Assembly: GCF_037975245.1 (NCBI RefSeq)
Contig: NC_092581.1
Span: forward strand, 18,281,303-18,345,302
DNA: 64,000 bases
DNA from: Apostichopus japonicus
Taxonomy: Eukaryota; Echinodermata; Holothuroidea; Aspidochirotida; Stichopodidae
Reading direction: 5' to 3'
Below, piece by piece: positions 40,233-53,200 of the stretch (position 1 is the stretch's first letter; each line of letters opens with the position of its first letter). Below the pieces are notes generated by a model. That model was given only the letters and a program-made list of their open reading frames with translations, did not search any database and was not told the DNA's origin. The position numbers and the translations under genes are program-made.

Positions 40233-40238
40233 AATAAA
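40233..40238 (+). terminator. Candidate distal polyadenylation signal AATAAA, KPNA
   Basis: AATAAA 1.08 kb after the stop, in an AT-rich context. Confidence 0.4.
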
Positions 40239-43200
40239 GAAGCAGATTTTTTTTTCTCAGGTTGCTTTATTTCCCTTATAAAAACAGAGTTTGATACCGA
40301 GAGAATGCAAAATGCAGCTTAATCATTGGTTAAGAATAAGCAAGGAAGAACTGGTGTGGAAGCTTTATGAAGGGTGGGTAAAATCTAATATTTGGCTCCA
40401 TTCACGTGAGCATTAAGTATGGAAATATCTTGTAGTAATAGTTCTACTTAACCCTTTGTTCCTAGTTTTTTCTTCTTTCTTTTTTCTGTTTATCATTATT
40501 ATTATTATTATTATGATTATTGTTATTTTTTTTTATTAATAATAATAATATTATTATTACTGCTTTACTACCATGAGACTTCAATGACAAATGAAGATGA
40601 AAGTTACAAGTAACAGACTAATTATTATCTCTGTTACCACAGTAACGGAATACAAAATCTGTTGTTATGTTAAGCCTTAATGGAAAAAACAAATACATTT
40701 ATTTTTATACACAAACATTAACGTAACATAACATTTTTTCGCATTACATATAAAAAAGAGACAAACAGTGTTATTTAAACAAAAATATAAGAAACATTTT
40801 CATTTACAACAAAGACACATTATACATATACAAACTTCATTGCAATACAAATAAAAAATTCTTTTTTTTTAAAAACCTGCCTTTTTGTGATCATTTTTGG
40901 AGTGTTTTGAGTGAGATCTTGAAGTGCCCTTAGCCCTTCATTACGATTGGTTAGAGACTTGTTAAGAATCGTGGCCTACAGCTGATGATGATCTGGAAGA
41001 TCAAAACTTCCCTTTCGTATAGCTGTTTGCTTTGCTTCATTCTGGTCACCTATGTGTGATGTCATCATGGTGCTTCCCTGGTCAGATTTGTTTGTTGTGT
41101 GTTATGATTGTTTGTGCATGTGTCTGTATTGTGTACGTGTGTGTTTGTGTGTGTGTGTGCATACCAATGAGTGGGATGCTACGAGGTTGTATTGGGTAAA
41201 TCAAGCTGAAATACGATTTTTGATAAAATGCAACTGACCATGAGCTTATCCTGCTCCTTAACTGTGTACCTCTGTTATTACCTTCTCTTTATTCTACCTC
41301 TTTGTCAGGTTTCAAAAAAAACTTCTCAGAAAACAAAAAATACACCAGTTGTGTGCATTTATATTTTTTACATTTTACACATGAAAAGAAAAAACATGTT
41401 AACTATTTACTACAACAATATATCTAAGAATGACACAAAGAAAATACAAAGAAAAAATACGAAAAAAAAATACACTTAAGGAAATATAAAAACCTTACAA
41501 AAATACATTAAGTTGGACAAGTAACATTTACTATACATTTTATTCATTTAAAACCTTTTCCATAGTAGTGCAATATTATACAACATACAACATTACATTC
41601 CACATTACACTGTCACACTTCCCATTTTTTCATTTTTTTCCCCCATGTTTCAACAAGAACAGACAACTCACAGAAGACGTACACAAGAGAAGCGTTTGAC
41701 CATCCTACTTGCTTCATTACTGCTCATTCCCTTTTCTCAAACATTTTTCTAACATTGAAAACAAATATTTCATTATCACTGTTGATTAAGGCAATCTGGG
41801 TCTGTTGTTTTGAAGCTAATGATTAAAGTGAATTCTAAGGACCAAAATGTCCTGAAAGTGGCTTCACTTCTCCAAATCAAAGCTCTTGGTAGAATTGTTT
41901 AGAATTGTGAAAACATTCTAGATGTGTAACTAGATATTTACGTAGCAGTCTCGGACAGTATTGTTGCTGGAAAAATCATCTACGTGTTCGTTTCAAATTT
42001 GCAACTGTTGTTTGTCAAGAAAACATAATCTGTGGCAGTCAGAATTGGCCGGTAATGCCAAGAATTACTAGTACATTAATATTGCAGAATGTTAAACAGT
42101 AGAAATGTTCTAATAAGAACTTTGTGTAAGCAGTTATAAAATTTGGGGATTTGGAAATCCTTCATAAGCAAGTTTTGGTTGGTTGGATATGTATCTTTTG
42201 CTTGTTGTTTACCTCAAAGCTTGGGTCACACTTTCCTGTTTAATCACTTTGAAGTGAAATAGTTGTATCACTTGCCAGTACTTCTACTTAGAGCCAGGAA
42301 TTATTCATTCAAAAGTGTGTGCGTTGGGGGAAAGGGGTGGGGGTAGCCGGTTAGGGGTGACTGTTCGAAGTGGTCACAGATCCTTAACAAAAACTGCAAA
42401 CTTGGCCATTGATAAGAACAGCAGTCGTACACAGATGTATTCTAAATTAGGCTAGGTGGCCATTTTTGCTGCACGGTGAACATATATGACTTAGAATGAT
42501 TGGGGGAGAGGAGAATGATTGGGGGTTAGGGGGACAAAGATACTTCATATCATTGCCCTATGTTGTCTCTATCTGATTATCAGCTGCCTCTGTAAAAAGG
42601 TAGATGTTTTACTTTTAAGAAAACACCTATCATTCAGTTTGCTAGTAATGAAGCAAGTAGGAGTTATTAGTTCGAAGAGTTACTTTTAACACCAAGGCAA
42701 GCATCCTGCATATAAGTCATATTTTCATAGTTCATGTTGAAGGAAACTCTTTCATGGGTCGGATTTCTATTTCTTGAATCACAAAAAAAAACCTGAATAG
42801 CTCAAAAGACCATATCACTCCAGCTAAAAGGTGGATTTTTGACAGATTTTCAGTAAGCTCATTGCTACAACTTGTGGTGTTCTGTAATGATAGAATATAT
42901 GAAGGATGTTTGCCTGTGAGATTGTAAAAGTAGTTCTTAAAAAATAATAGTAATATAAGAAACATTTAACAACAGTACTACATTTTCAACATGCCTTCCA
43001 TACAATTTTTTTTTTATTACTACAGCGTTCAACATACATTACTGCCAAATACTGTACATTATACATTTTCACCATTTACAACAAAAATTTACACAATCAT
43101 TTTCACAGCTTTGTCCCCCGAGATGAGCTTTTCTTTCTAAAGTTTACAAGTGTGTGAGTAGTCTCTTTGGACACTAGTATTAATTATCTACTTTATGTTA

Positions 43201-46200
43201 ATTGACAAGTCTGTAAAAATCAACGTGTTGGGACAACTTTTAAAAACTGTGATTTTGTGTTGTGCTTCAAAGCAATTGTACTGACAGTATGAGCAGTACG
43301 AGTATCATGTTTCTATCGGAATGAGGATAAAAGCTGTTCGTGATGTCAGTGCAATTGCTTTGTAGGGGTGACATGAGAGAATCGTGTAGAGCGGTACTAG
43401 CATTATTAAAAATTGTCCCAACTAGCTGGTGAGAACAATGATAACTATGCAATTTCTAAATACATCTTACAAAGAGACATCACTTAAGCAAAATTTATCA
43501 AATTAATCAATTCCTTTTCATTTAAACAGGATATGTTGCCAGTAATTCATTCTGAATTGTTCAATAAATTGTGGCAACTTTTCATAAATGGGCCTAGATT
43601 AGATTTGTTTTTTTAAATTTAATTACACTAAAGAAATTCTCTGCAATGATTGGGGGCAAAAACAATAATATGTCATTAGGCTCTGCAACCACACCAAAAA
43701 AACAAAAACCAATTCTCATGAATTTTAAGTAGCTGGTTGCAATAGTAAACATATCTCGTTCTGCAGAAATAAACTGTAAGTCCATCCATGGAGTAATTAC
43801 AAATTGTTAAAATAATATGACCTTGTAGTACTTCCACCAAATAAATTTTGCAGGGGAGTTTTTTCCAATTCGTAACTTAAAAGTTTCTCTGTCTCCAAGA
43901 CAATCCTTCATAAATTGTTGCATGGTAACCGATTTGCAAACAGTGAGGCAGAAAGAATTGTATGAGATTTTGCAACTTTTCGTCATTTGAAATGCAAGTT
44001 AATGAAGAGTCTTACTACGTAGAGAGTTAGTATATTTGCATTAATTTCATGACAGATGTTTAGATATGTTGTCCTAATCTTTTAATTTTCGAAAACAGAT
44101 ATCTTTACTCTGCCTTTAATATTATGCCCAACAGTACTTTCAAAGCAAATTTTACTTAGGCCTAGTCTTCTTTAAAAAATCGGGTTAAATTACCGTTAGT
44201 ATTAACAGAGTACAGGTCATTATTAAACTAAAATTCTGCACCTATTGCACAGGCTGTCCAGCATTCCTACTTTGTTTGGTCTCCATCCCATTCTTCCAAC
44301 TGTACTATCAAAATATCTACATTTTGGTGGTGGTGTGAACTGTGAATGCCATTCTAGCGATAAATTACTTTGCTCTCTTCCATCTTGGTTATGCTGTGTA
44401 ACATGCATTCAAACATTCAAAATGCAGAACAATTGCACACAAAAAAAAAAAGCAGCAAAATTGTGCATATCACCTGCATGATTGGTGAAAGTCAACAGTG
44501 ATGGAAAAACTTTGTTTTTGTGGCATCCAGGTATCAAGTTGAGTATGGCACAAAATCACTCTCATATAACTATAATTCACAATTTTGGATTGCACCCATT
44601 CATCATAATGAATAATATTGCTACTTTTTCATGAAGATGTCCCACAAATTCTTTCACAAGTTTTCCACACCAAGTATGTGCTGGACAGCCTAGAAGTGAC
44701 CCATTTCTCAGGATGCCTAACAGAATGTCTGACCAGTTCTTGAGTGAATTGTGAATAGATACAATTAGAAAGGATATGCAACCATCTGCTTTGATGATGA
44801 TACTGAAATATGTGAAGTGTTCCTCTTACAGTGGAACTTCTGCAAGAAACTGTGCTACCCTTGATAATTATCTAGGTTGGATTCCAACCAAAAATTTGAA
44901 AAGTTCCTCTTGTTAACTTGTTTGGCACAGCAGACAAAGTTTTAAAACAAATATAGATAGAAAGAACCAAACCGATGTGATGTTATTCAGGTCGGTAGTG
45001 AAACCATTCAAGTTTCTATGATGTAATAATAAATCAAAAATTACTTCCTCCTTGCAGTCTTTCATGGAATACATTCGCTGAGAAATAACAGATGTAACTT
45101 AAGGATTAAAGGTTCCTTGTGCAGAATAGAAAAATAATTGACAATAACCTTAATGAATCAGCATTGCTAGTCATGACTAGGAGAAGTTTGAGTGTGAAAT
45201 CCTAGTTGCATGTGGATTTATTCAGTCATAAATTACATCAAAGGGAGAAAAATTGTTTAGAATTTTGTTTTTCTATTCTTCTGGAGAAAAAAAAGACAGT
45301 ACATAGGAGAAATGATCTTTATAGGACTTCATGTTTAACTCCTGGTTGGAGTTTAATCGTTAAACTAAATCAGCCATCTTTGTAGAATATGACTTGAAGT
45401 GTTCACCATAGGCATTTGTTATCAACCGGTTACCTCTTATAAGAAAAAAAATTATATATCAATTTTAGAAGGGAAAGGAGAAGATTTAATTTGGACAAGA
45501 AAGTTGACTTCTTTGCTGAAAAGTTTGGTTTTAGTCCATTCATGTCAACTATGACCATTACAGTCTGTGTTTTAATATCGGTTTATATCGTCATTTCCTC
45601 TACATTTTTGACTGTCTGCAGTTTCAAAGGCTCTTATTTAAATTAAGCCAAAGTTCTCAGTTTCCGAAATGAATTTGCGACTCACAAATGGGTAAGAATT
45701 TATATTTTTAATCAGTTGTGAATCTTTTACAGACAAGATCCTGAGAGCTTTTTGTTGAAAATTATTTTAAAATAAAAGATGTTATACCTTCAGTTATACT
45801 TTCTGTGTGTGAATGGAGTGGTGTGTGTGTGTGTGAATGAATTCCAAATTTTTTTTTCTTAAATTTTTTTTTTCTTAACTTTTTTTCTTCTTTTTTCTCT
45901 TGGCAGCTCAATTATCTGCTATCTATTGAAAACTGATACATGGAAGTAGAAAAAGACACAGAGTATTACATAACATCTCAACACACAATATACTATTCAA
46001 CAGATACAAAGTTAACAGTAAGAAGACATTTTTGTCTTGGAAAGAGAAGAAAAACAATTTTTTTACATAGTAATATACATGTTATTACATACAAGTATTC
46101 AACCTAAGACAAACTACAGAGGTACATATTTAGGCTCAATTTTTAAGATTGAAGATATTGGAAAAATTGGTGTAGATTTAATAAGTTTCAAGTAATGACT

Positions 46201-47334
46201 GTTTATACTTGTTGTTGATATTTTGGCATGTTTACTTTGTCATACTTTGGCATGTCATACTTTGGCATGTTAATGCCTCTTTCAAATCTTCAAGTAACAT
46301 AGTTGAATTTAGGATATATCAACAAAAAACAATTTATGCTATGTTCTAAGTATTCCATCAAGGTTCTGAAGTTTACCATTGAAGGGAAAATAAACCTTTG
46401 TCATGAATTAAAGATGACTGTAGGTCTGTATTTCATGTATGAAACATAAAACAGACAGAAAAGATGTATGTGGACAATAAACTTACAAATCTGTTTTTTT
46501 TTTTAAAAGAAGCTTTTGTGGAGATAAAAACTTCTTTTGCTTACAAGTGAATGTTTTTGGCTGTTGTCATAAGAAATATAAGAGAGTTTGATGACTAAGC
46601 AGAGCACTATCAATGAAACAGTAGCTTTATTGAAGGTAAGGTGAAGTCATCCCGTTTATATTTCTATAGCATATGTATAGTGTTAATACATGGAGGTATT
46701 TGTTGTTCACTGTATTATTAAAGTGTAGTTTCTGAGGGGAGTATTTAATGTTGATGTATCAAAGATGCAGTTGGCTTTATTTCTTACTATTTGACATATA
46801 ATTAATCACATTATTATCTGTTAAGTTTTAAAAATCTTTGTGAAACGGTATCCACCAACATGCAAAATTAACATTTTCCTGCTCCTTCAGTTTCAGCAGA
46901 TTCTAAGCAAATAATTAGATAAAACTTTCTTCTTTCACTAAAAACAGGTCGGTATCTGGTATTAAATGAATCATATCATGCTGTGTTGACTTGCTTAATA
47001 AACTGCAGAGTATGAAGAAACTAAAGAAATGTTTTCATTTGCTCCATTTATTTGAGTATCTCTTTGTATTCTCAGTATTTTGTCTCATTTCTTAAAGATC
47101 ATCAGTATTACCCCCAGACATGGTAGAAAGTCAGATAGTGGTCTCATGTGCATACACTTTGCCAAGCCCCTAATCAGGCATCCATTCAGAGGATGTCCGT
47201 TTACAGTATCGTATAGTTTATTATCGTTGACTGCTATCAAGAAGCAGGTCACAGCAGTCAATTTTGTGTTGCATAGTTTTCTTCAGTCCGGCACTGTGCG
47301 ACCAGATTCAGGATCTCAAACCCTCGTGTCATGG

Positions 47335-47440
47335 CAGTTTGTAGCACCCAGTATAATACAGCACTATGGAAGTGTTGTGAGGAATGAAGGGGCACCCAGT
47401 ATATCATACAGCTCTATGGAAGTGTAGTGAGGGATGAGTG
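47335..47440 (+). repeat. Tandem duplication of about 55 bp
   Basis: Two copies of GCACCCAGTATA followed by ACAGC(A/T)CTATGGAAGTG and GTGAGG(A/G)ATGA. Confidence 0.75.
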
Positions 47441-50068
47441 GGCTTCAAAGTTCAAAGCTCAACAGGACACAACAGATCAAACCCGTACGGGCCGTACCTG
47501 ACAAGGGAAACCGACAGATACAGTAATCCAATGAATATCTGGATATATGTCTGAAACACAACTTGTCCAGACACTTGAAAATATCTGCATAGTTAACTTT
47601 CCTGTATCATTCAATATAGCTTTACCATTTAATTGTCCAGACATAGAGAAATGTGTTTTATGTCATACAGTACAGTAACATGGCTTGAGTCATAACTTTT
47701 GGTATTGGAAACACTGGAAAGGTTGTGTTTGTTGTTTAGGCAGTCTTTGTCACTGGATTCCAGAGTACTGGACTCAAATGATGATGATGATATAATGGGA
47801 GTATCATACAATCCAGATTTTACTATTTCTTCAACTTAACTTTACCAAGAGAGCTTCACTATTTTTGACTGAAGAGAAAAGACAAACAAAACAACTTTTA
47901 AAAGCATCACTTTGCTGAAATATATTTCTCTCCTTTTGCAAGCTGTGGCAAATTTTAATGACAAGCAACCTTACACTACTTAGCCTTAATATACTTTATT
48001 TTCAATCTCAAGCCAAAGATGCTGAAGCTTTCAGCATTGTGGACACATAGGAGACCTAAGGTAATGTGTAAGAGTAGAGTAATAATAACTACATTAATCC
48101 TTTACAAGGAAACTACAGTGCAACTTGCAGAGATACAGGAGCAGACTAATAAAACATCTGATTGAACTTATAAGTAATATAATTCTGTAACCAGCATAGA
48201 CATCGGGTAGACTGTGTCCCAAACCCCTCTTATTTGCCAAGAAAAGTTTCTAACAGAATTTGCATCCACCTAAAATAGTTAATAAATGTGCGGATTGGGG
48301 TACCAAATTCTCTTCCCTTCGTGTTATCTATCCTATGATATGAAAACATGAATAATTATTCCCCCCCCCCCAGTATTAACAAGAGCACAGAGACCCCCTT
48401 CCACTCCCACCTCCCCATATTCCTGTAAGGAAAAGTACTGATAGAGACTCAGAGCACAGCTTCAAATTGAAGCATCTCACTTCACAGCAACTGTATCCTT
48501 TAAACAAAATTGGCACACACCAAAATAAGGCTATTATAATATACATTCAAGTTTGTTCTCAACTGGACCAGGAACAGTCGATTACATCATAGAACGAATC
48601 ATAGACCAATTAATTTAGTGAAGTTTCTTGACATTCTGCCTGCCAAAGTGGTAACAAATCTCTCCATTTCAAAATAGTTTAGTCACTACCAGTAATTTTA
48701 CTGACCAGAGTCAAGTCATTCACGTGAGCCACTACGTTATCGCAAGGGGAGACCCCTGGCAAGTTTGTTTGATCACTTTAGATTTAGAATGACTTATTAC
48801 CAATTGCATTTTGTTCTTTGCTCACCTGTTTAGTAATGAACGCTACAGATTAAATGTGGAAATAAATTATTTCAAGTACTTCTCTTCAGTTTATATGACA
48901 GAATTTTAATGTAGGATGCCAGAACTAGAAGTTGTCTTGTGTTAAAACTGTTCTAGTTGTTTAGTCATGCTAGTCTGACCTGCCAAACCCATCTATTCGA
49001 TTGATAAGAAACTTAATGAAACATCAGAAGGCAACATTTTTTTATGATTTCAACACTACCAATGCAGAGTATGACAACTGCATTCATGCATGGTTTGATA
49101 ATTAGTTTGAAGAACAACATTTTATAAGTATCATCTTGCATGTCAATCACAATCATGTTCAGAACTTGAGATCAATATTTTGATATTTCTAAAATTATTG
49201 ACAAAGATCTTAAACAGAGCTGGTCCATAACCCCACCTGTCCACATAAATACACTAAATCAGTCACAAAACGCAAACATTACTGATAATGTATTGTACTT
49301 AACTATATTTCTGAATTGAAATATCTATCATATTCCACATGAAAAGAACAGAAAGCCAATTGGTATATTCATGTCCCATCACAATCTCTTGAAGGTCCTT
49401 CAAATGTTTGTAAAATGGCTCTGCCTCTAATGGACTTGACAGTAATTTAACAAATTACAAAAATGTGAATAAATTTGCACTGCATTAAAATATGCTATGA
49501 AGACTTAAAATAGCCAGCTGAAGACCAGCTGTTAATTGTATATTAATATTAACCTTACTTCTAGTTTCTAAAACGAAACATTTTTGAGATCAAATTTATG
49601 TAGTTTCCAGTGTCTACCTATTAGTTTGCCAATTTGAGTAATCTAAGAATGTTAATTTCTTGGACGGTACAAGGTAAGTTAATGCCAAATGGACTTTAAA
49701 AACCAACTATTTTCAGGCAACTTTAATACTCAAATGTTTCCAACTGTTCAAAACAAAGAAGTAATAATATGAACTGAATGCTTTTGCAAGAATTTGATTT
49801 TGCTGCATCCTTTCATCATTTTTGGTGTGCTTTCTATGGACTAAATTCAACAGGCTTTATACAGCAATATTAATTAATTTAATTGTGTTTATTGAATTGG
49901 AGGTTTTATGAAGTTTGGTACACATTAAAGTACTGAAGATTCTATGGTTCAGTGTGTACAAAAATGCTACACACATCTTTTGCAATTGTGTAATAGTTTC
50001 CCATTTTGCATATTGCTAAGCTATGCGATACCAGATAAATAAATTTCCTATTGAGCCTGAAATATTTC

Positions 50069-50074
50069 TTTATT
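50069..50074 (-). terminator. Candidate polyadenylation signal AATAAA, FAM162-like gene
   Basis: AATAAA on the minus strand, 129 nt downstream of the FAM162-like stop codon (TAA at 50205-50203). Confidence 0.5.
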
Positions 50075-50202
50075 TGAGCCTTAAATGGAGCCCTAAATTG
50101 AGCCTTAAATATTTCTGCTAAGCACTGTACTTTGAAAACTTCAACCCAAAATACAGATTTTTAATTCAGGCAAAGGTCCCTGGCAAGTCCACCTCATTCC
50201 AG

Positions 50203-53200
50203 TTACTCAGAAGTCTTTGTGCCGGGTTGTTGCTGATACTGCGTCGGATGTCTCATCATATTCATCTTTGAAACAGATTCACCGTGGTCCGCTCTGTATT
50301 TTCCTATCCCTATCATGACTAACGCGGTGCAGAAGGTCCCCACAGCCATGGCTATGTTTACGTAAACACGAAACTTGTTTTTTGCCCAATTAAGTGTGGC
50401 ATCTCTGTAACAGGAACAAGAAATTATTTTTATGATAAGTAGCTCATTCAAGATAATGCAATATATATTTGAGAGGTTAATCACATTTAATATTCCAGAT
50501 GTGAATCAAAGGTAGACAGAGTCGCATTTGAACTGCCATATGATAAAACCGATCAAATTATATTTCTCAAAGTTCTCTACATCCATTGAAAACATTTATG
50601 GAAGTCATTGGCATCCTATGCTCATCATCTACTTAAATACTGTGACGTATATATTTAAACATTTCATATAAGTTTCCTTACAACAGACTTCTGTGTTGCT
50701 TTGAACTGCTTTAAGAGCAATTTTATACCAAAATCCAATAATGTAGATTATCAGTTTATCTATTTGAATGTCATCAAACATAAAATAGAACAAATCAAAA
50801 TTTTTCACCAGTTTCTCCTTACATGCATGTGACTGATGCTAACATAACAAAAAGTGTCTGGGTGGCAAATGATGAGGATCAAATTCAATCCATCTAGACA
50901 GTTGACATTCATTCAATGAAAAAACAAAGGGAGCCACACTAGGAGGATGTCATAGTGTGGCCAATTTTGCTATTATTTCAGCTTATTCTCAGTAGAATTT
51001 CTGATCAAACTCACACAAAGTTGCTTTAAAGGTAATCCCCTACAAACCATTACTAGGCATTAGAGACCACCAGTATTGCCTTCAAAAATGCTAGAAAGTC
51101 AGATAATGGTTACCGATGCTCATGTAGTGAGTTGAAAATAGGTCCTTAGTACAATCATGTTATTGTTCTTCTGCAATTGACTGGCTCATGAATTATTCAT
51201 AGCTTGGTCCACATGGGCAGCATGTGGTCAACAGCATCTCCTTGTCTTCAACCTCACTTTCCCTTATTTTGTTAATGTAGATACATCTTTAAGCTAAAGT
51301 AGTGCTGCTTAAATTTCATCCTGTAAGTCTGTTTTATTATTGATTCTTACTTTTCTTATGTATACATGTTTAAAATACTTTTAATTTGGTGCTAGAATCA
51401 AATCTCTAAAGTAATACGGGGTTTGGATGTAATTATTAAGAATATCCATGCGCTTGTTAGCCTGAGTTTATGCTAATGCACCCTCCTGGCTTGGCGTGGG
51501 TAAGAGTTGCATGTGGGAATTTCAAGGAGCATGATCTTTATTAGAATCAGAGAAGAAAAGTTCGTCCGTTTCCAGTATAAAACGATGATAAAGAGTTAAT
51601 TTTGGTTCTGTTTGGTGAGTAAATTCTAATATTGTCACACCTGTTTCTTTAGTTGTTGTTTTGGTTAAAAATGAGGCTATAAGATATTGATTGAAATTAT
51701 GTATAATCACGATATTGTTTAAGTGCAAATTGGTCACTTAAATAGTGTGTGGGTATCAGTTCCACGAAATTTAACGTTACAAAGTTAAGAGTTTCTATTT
51801 ATATGAAACTCCGATGTGATTTATTAAGCTTCATATTACAGCGTGTGAACATTCAATTTATATCTTATGTAAGCTTAATTTTATATTTTATTTATCCATA
51901 TTCCATGTTACAAATTCAGTGTGTGTAATTGATAATTTCATCAATTCTTGGAGGGCCTAGGTTACACTTTTTGGCAAGAATCGGAGAGATAAGCCTAGAC
52001 TGTTCACATTGTGGTTATATAGGCATGGTAGGGAGTAATTGTACTGATCATTCAGCAGTGTTTCTTTCTGTGTTTATTAATATTTTACTGTTAATATGTT
52101 GAACCTCAGTAAAAGAATAATGTAAGATTAAGATGATTGTCACAATATGTATTTAAGGATCATTGCATATTACAATTCTGTATAGCGACGTAACACTGGT
52201 TATAAGGATTTTGCAGTGGTTTATATCTTTATAGTTATAAATGTTCTCTTGTTCATTGTTTGTTGTTTATATGATTTAAGTGATAAGGTTTACAATGGTC
52301 AGTAACTCTTTGCTCACCATTTCTTTTTATAGTGTTTTATGAACAATATATCATTAGCTGTATGTTGATTTTATTAATTCAGGCTACTCGGTTGTGCGAT
52401 GGTGAAGGTCTGTCTACGAGGGCACAACTTGTAATTGACATATTTGGCTTGGGGCTGCTTTCTATGCTTTCCTGTTCTCTACGTTTTCTGTTTATCTACA
52501 CTGAATAAATTGGTGAAATCGTATACTGCTGTCTCTGAATCTGGTCTTAACGAGCAGGCTGACCCTTCCTTCGACTTCCCCTCCGCGTCCCTTCAAATGG
52601 TGTCAGAAGTGGGATACTACGGAGCTGTCCAGGAAACTGAGTGTCACCAGAGATCAAGTGGAAAACAGCCCCAGGCCACCAGTCAATTTCAAGTTGTAAT
52701 AGTAAGTTTAGGTTGAGGCCCTCATTGTTAGTTAAATTACGTATAGACGCCAGAAGCAACTTATTCAGGATGCCCGGGCCTAATTTACCAGATACAGGGG
52801 CGAGTGCATCAAGCAGTGGGACATCGAGCAGTCAGTTTGATTTTGATGCAATGAGTCAATTTTTCAAGCGAGCTATGGGATTCCATGGTATACCGCAGGG
52901 GAGGCTCACCAAATTCAAAGGTGAACCAACACGACCAGGAGAGCTTAGTTTCAGTGAATGGCTAAATGAATTCGAACAGATTGTGGAACCGTTTGATTTA
53001 GAAGACAAAGAGAAAGCTAGAGCCTTAGTCGACCACCTGGTTGGTTCTGCCAGAGAAGAGGTGATGTGTCTTTCTGACAAAAATAGATCAGACTACTCAG
53101 AGGTAAAGAAGGCTTTGGAGCTCTGTTTTTCTGTGTCAGGTACAGCTCAGAGTGCTAGTGTGGAGTTCCACAACAGGAGACAAGGGGAGCGGGAGTCTCT

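Larger units (their letters stand above)
39158..50068. other. 11-kb gene-poor spacer between convergent KPNA and FAM162
   Basis: No exon with recognisable homology on either strand. It holds low-complexity A/T tracts (ATT repeats about 40495-40560, A-rich 41330-41480), GT runs (about 41135-41160 and 45818-45835), a short TTTGGCATGT repeat (46225-46275) and a tandem duplication at 47335-47440. KPNA and FAM162 are convergent here, so both 3' UTRs end in this stretch. Confidence 0.5.

Noticed and set aside
51522-51737. 71-codon minus-strand reading frame, repeated at 59139-59354
   Set aside because: It is identical in both places because it lies in the LTRs, and there is no known domain.
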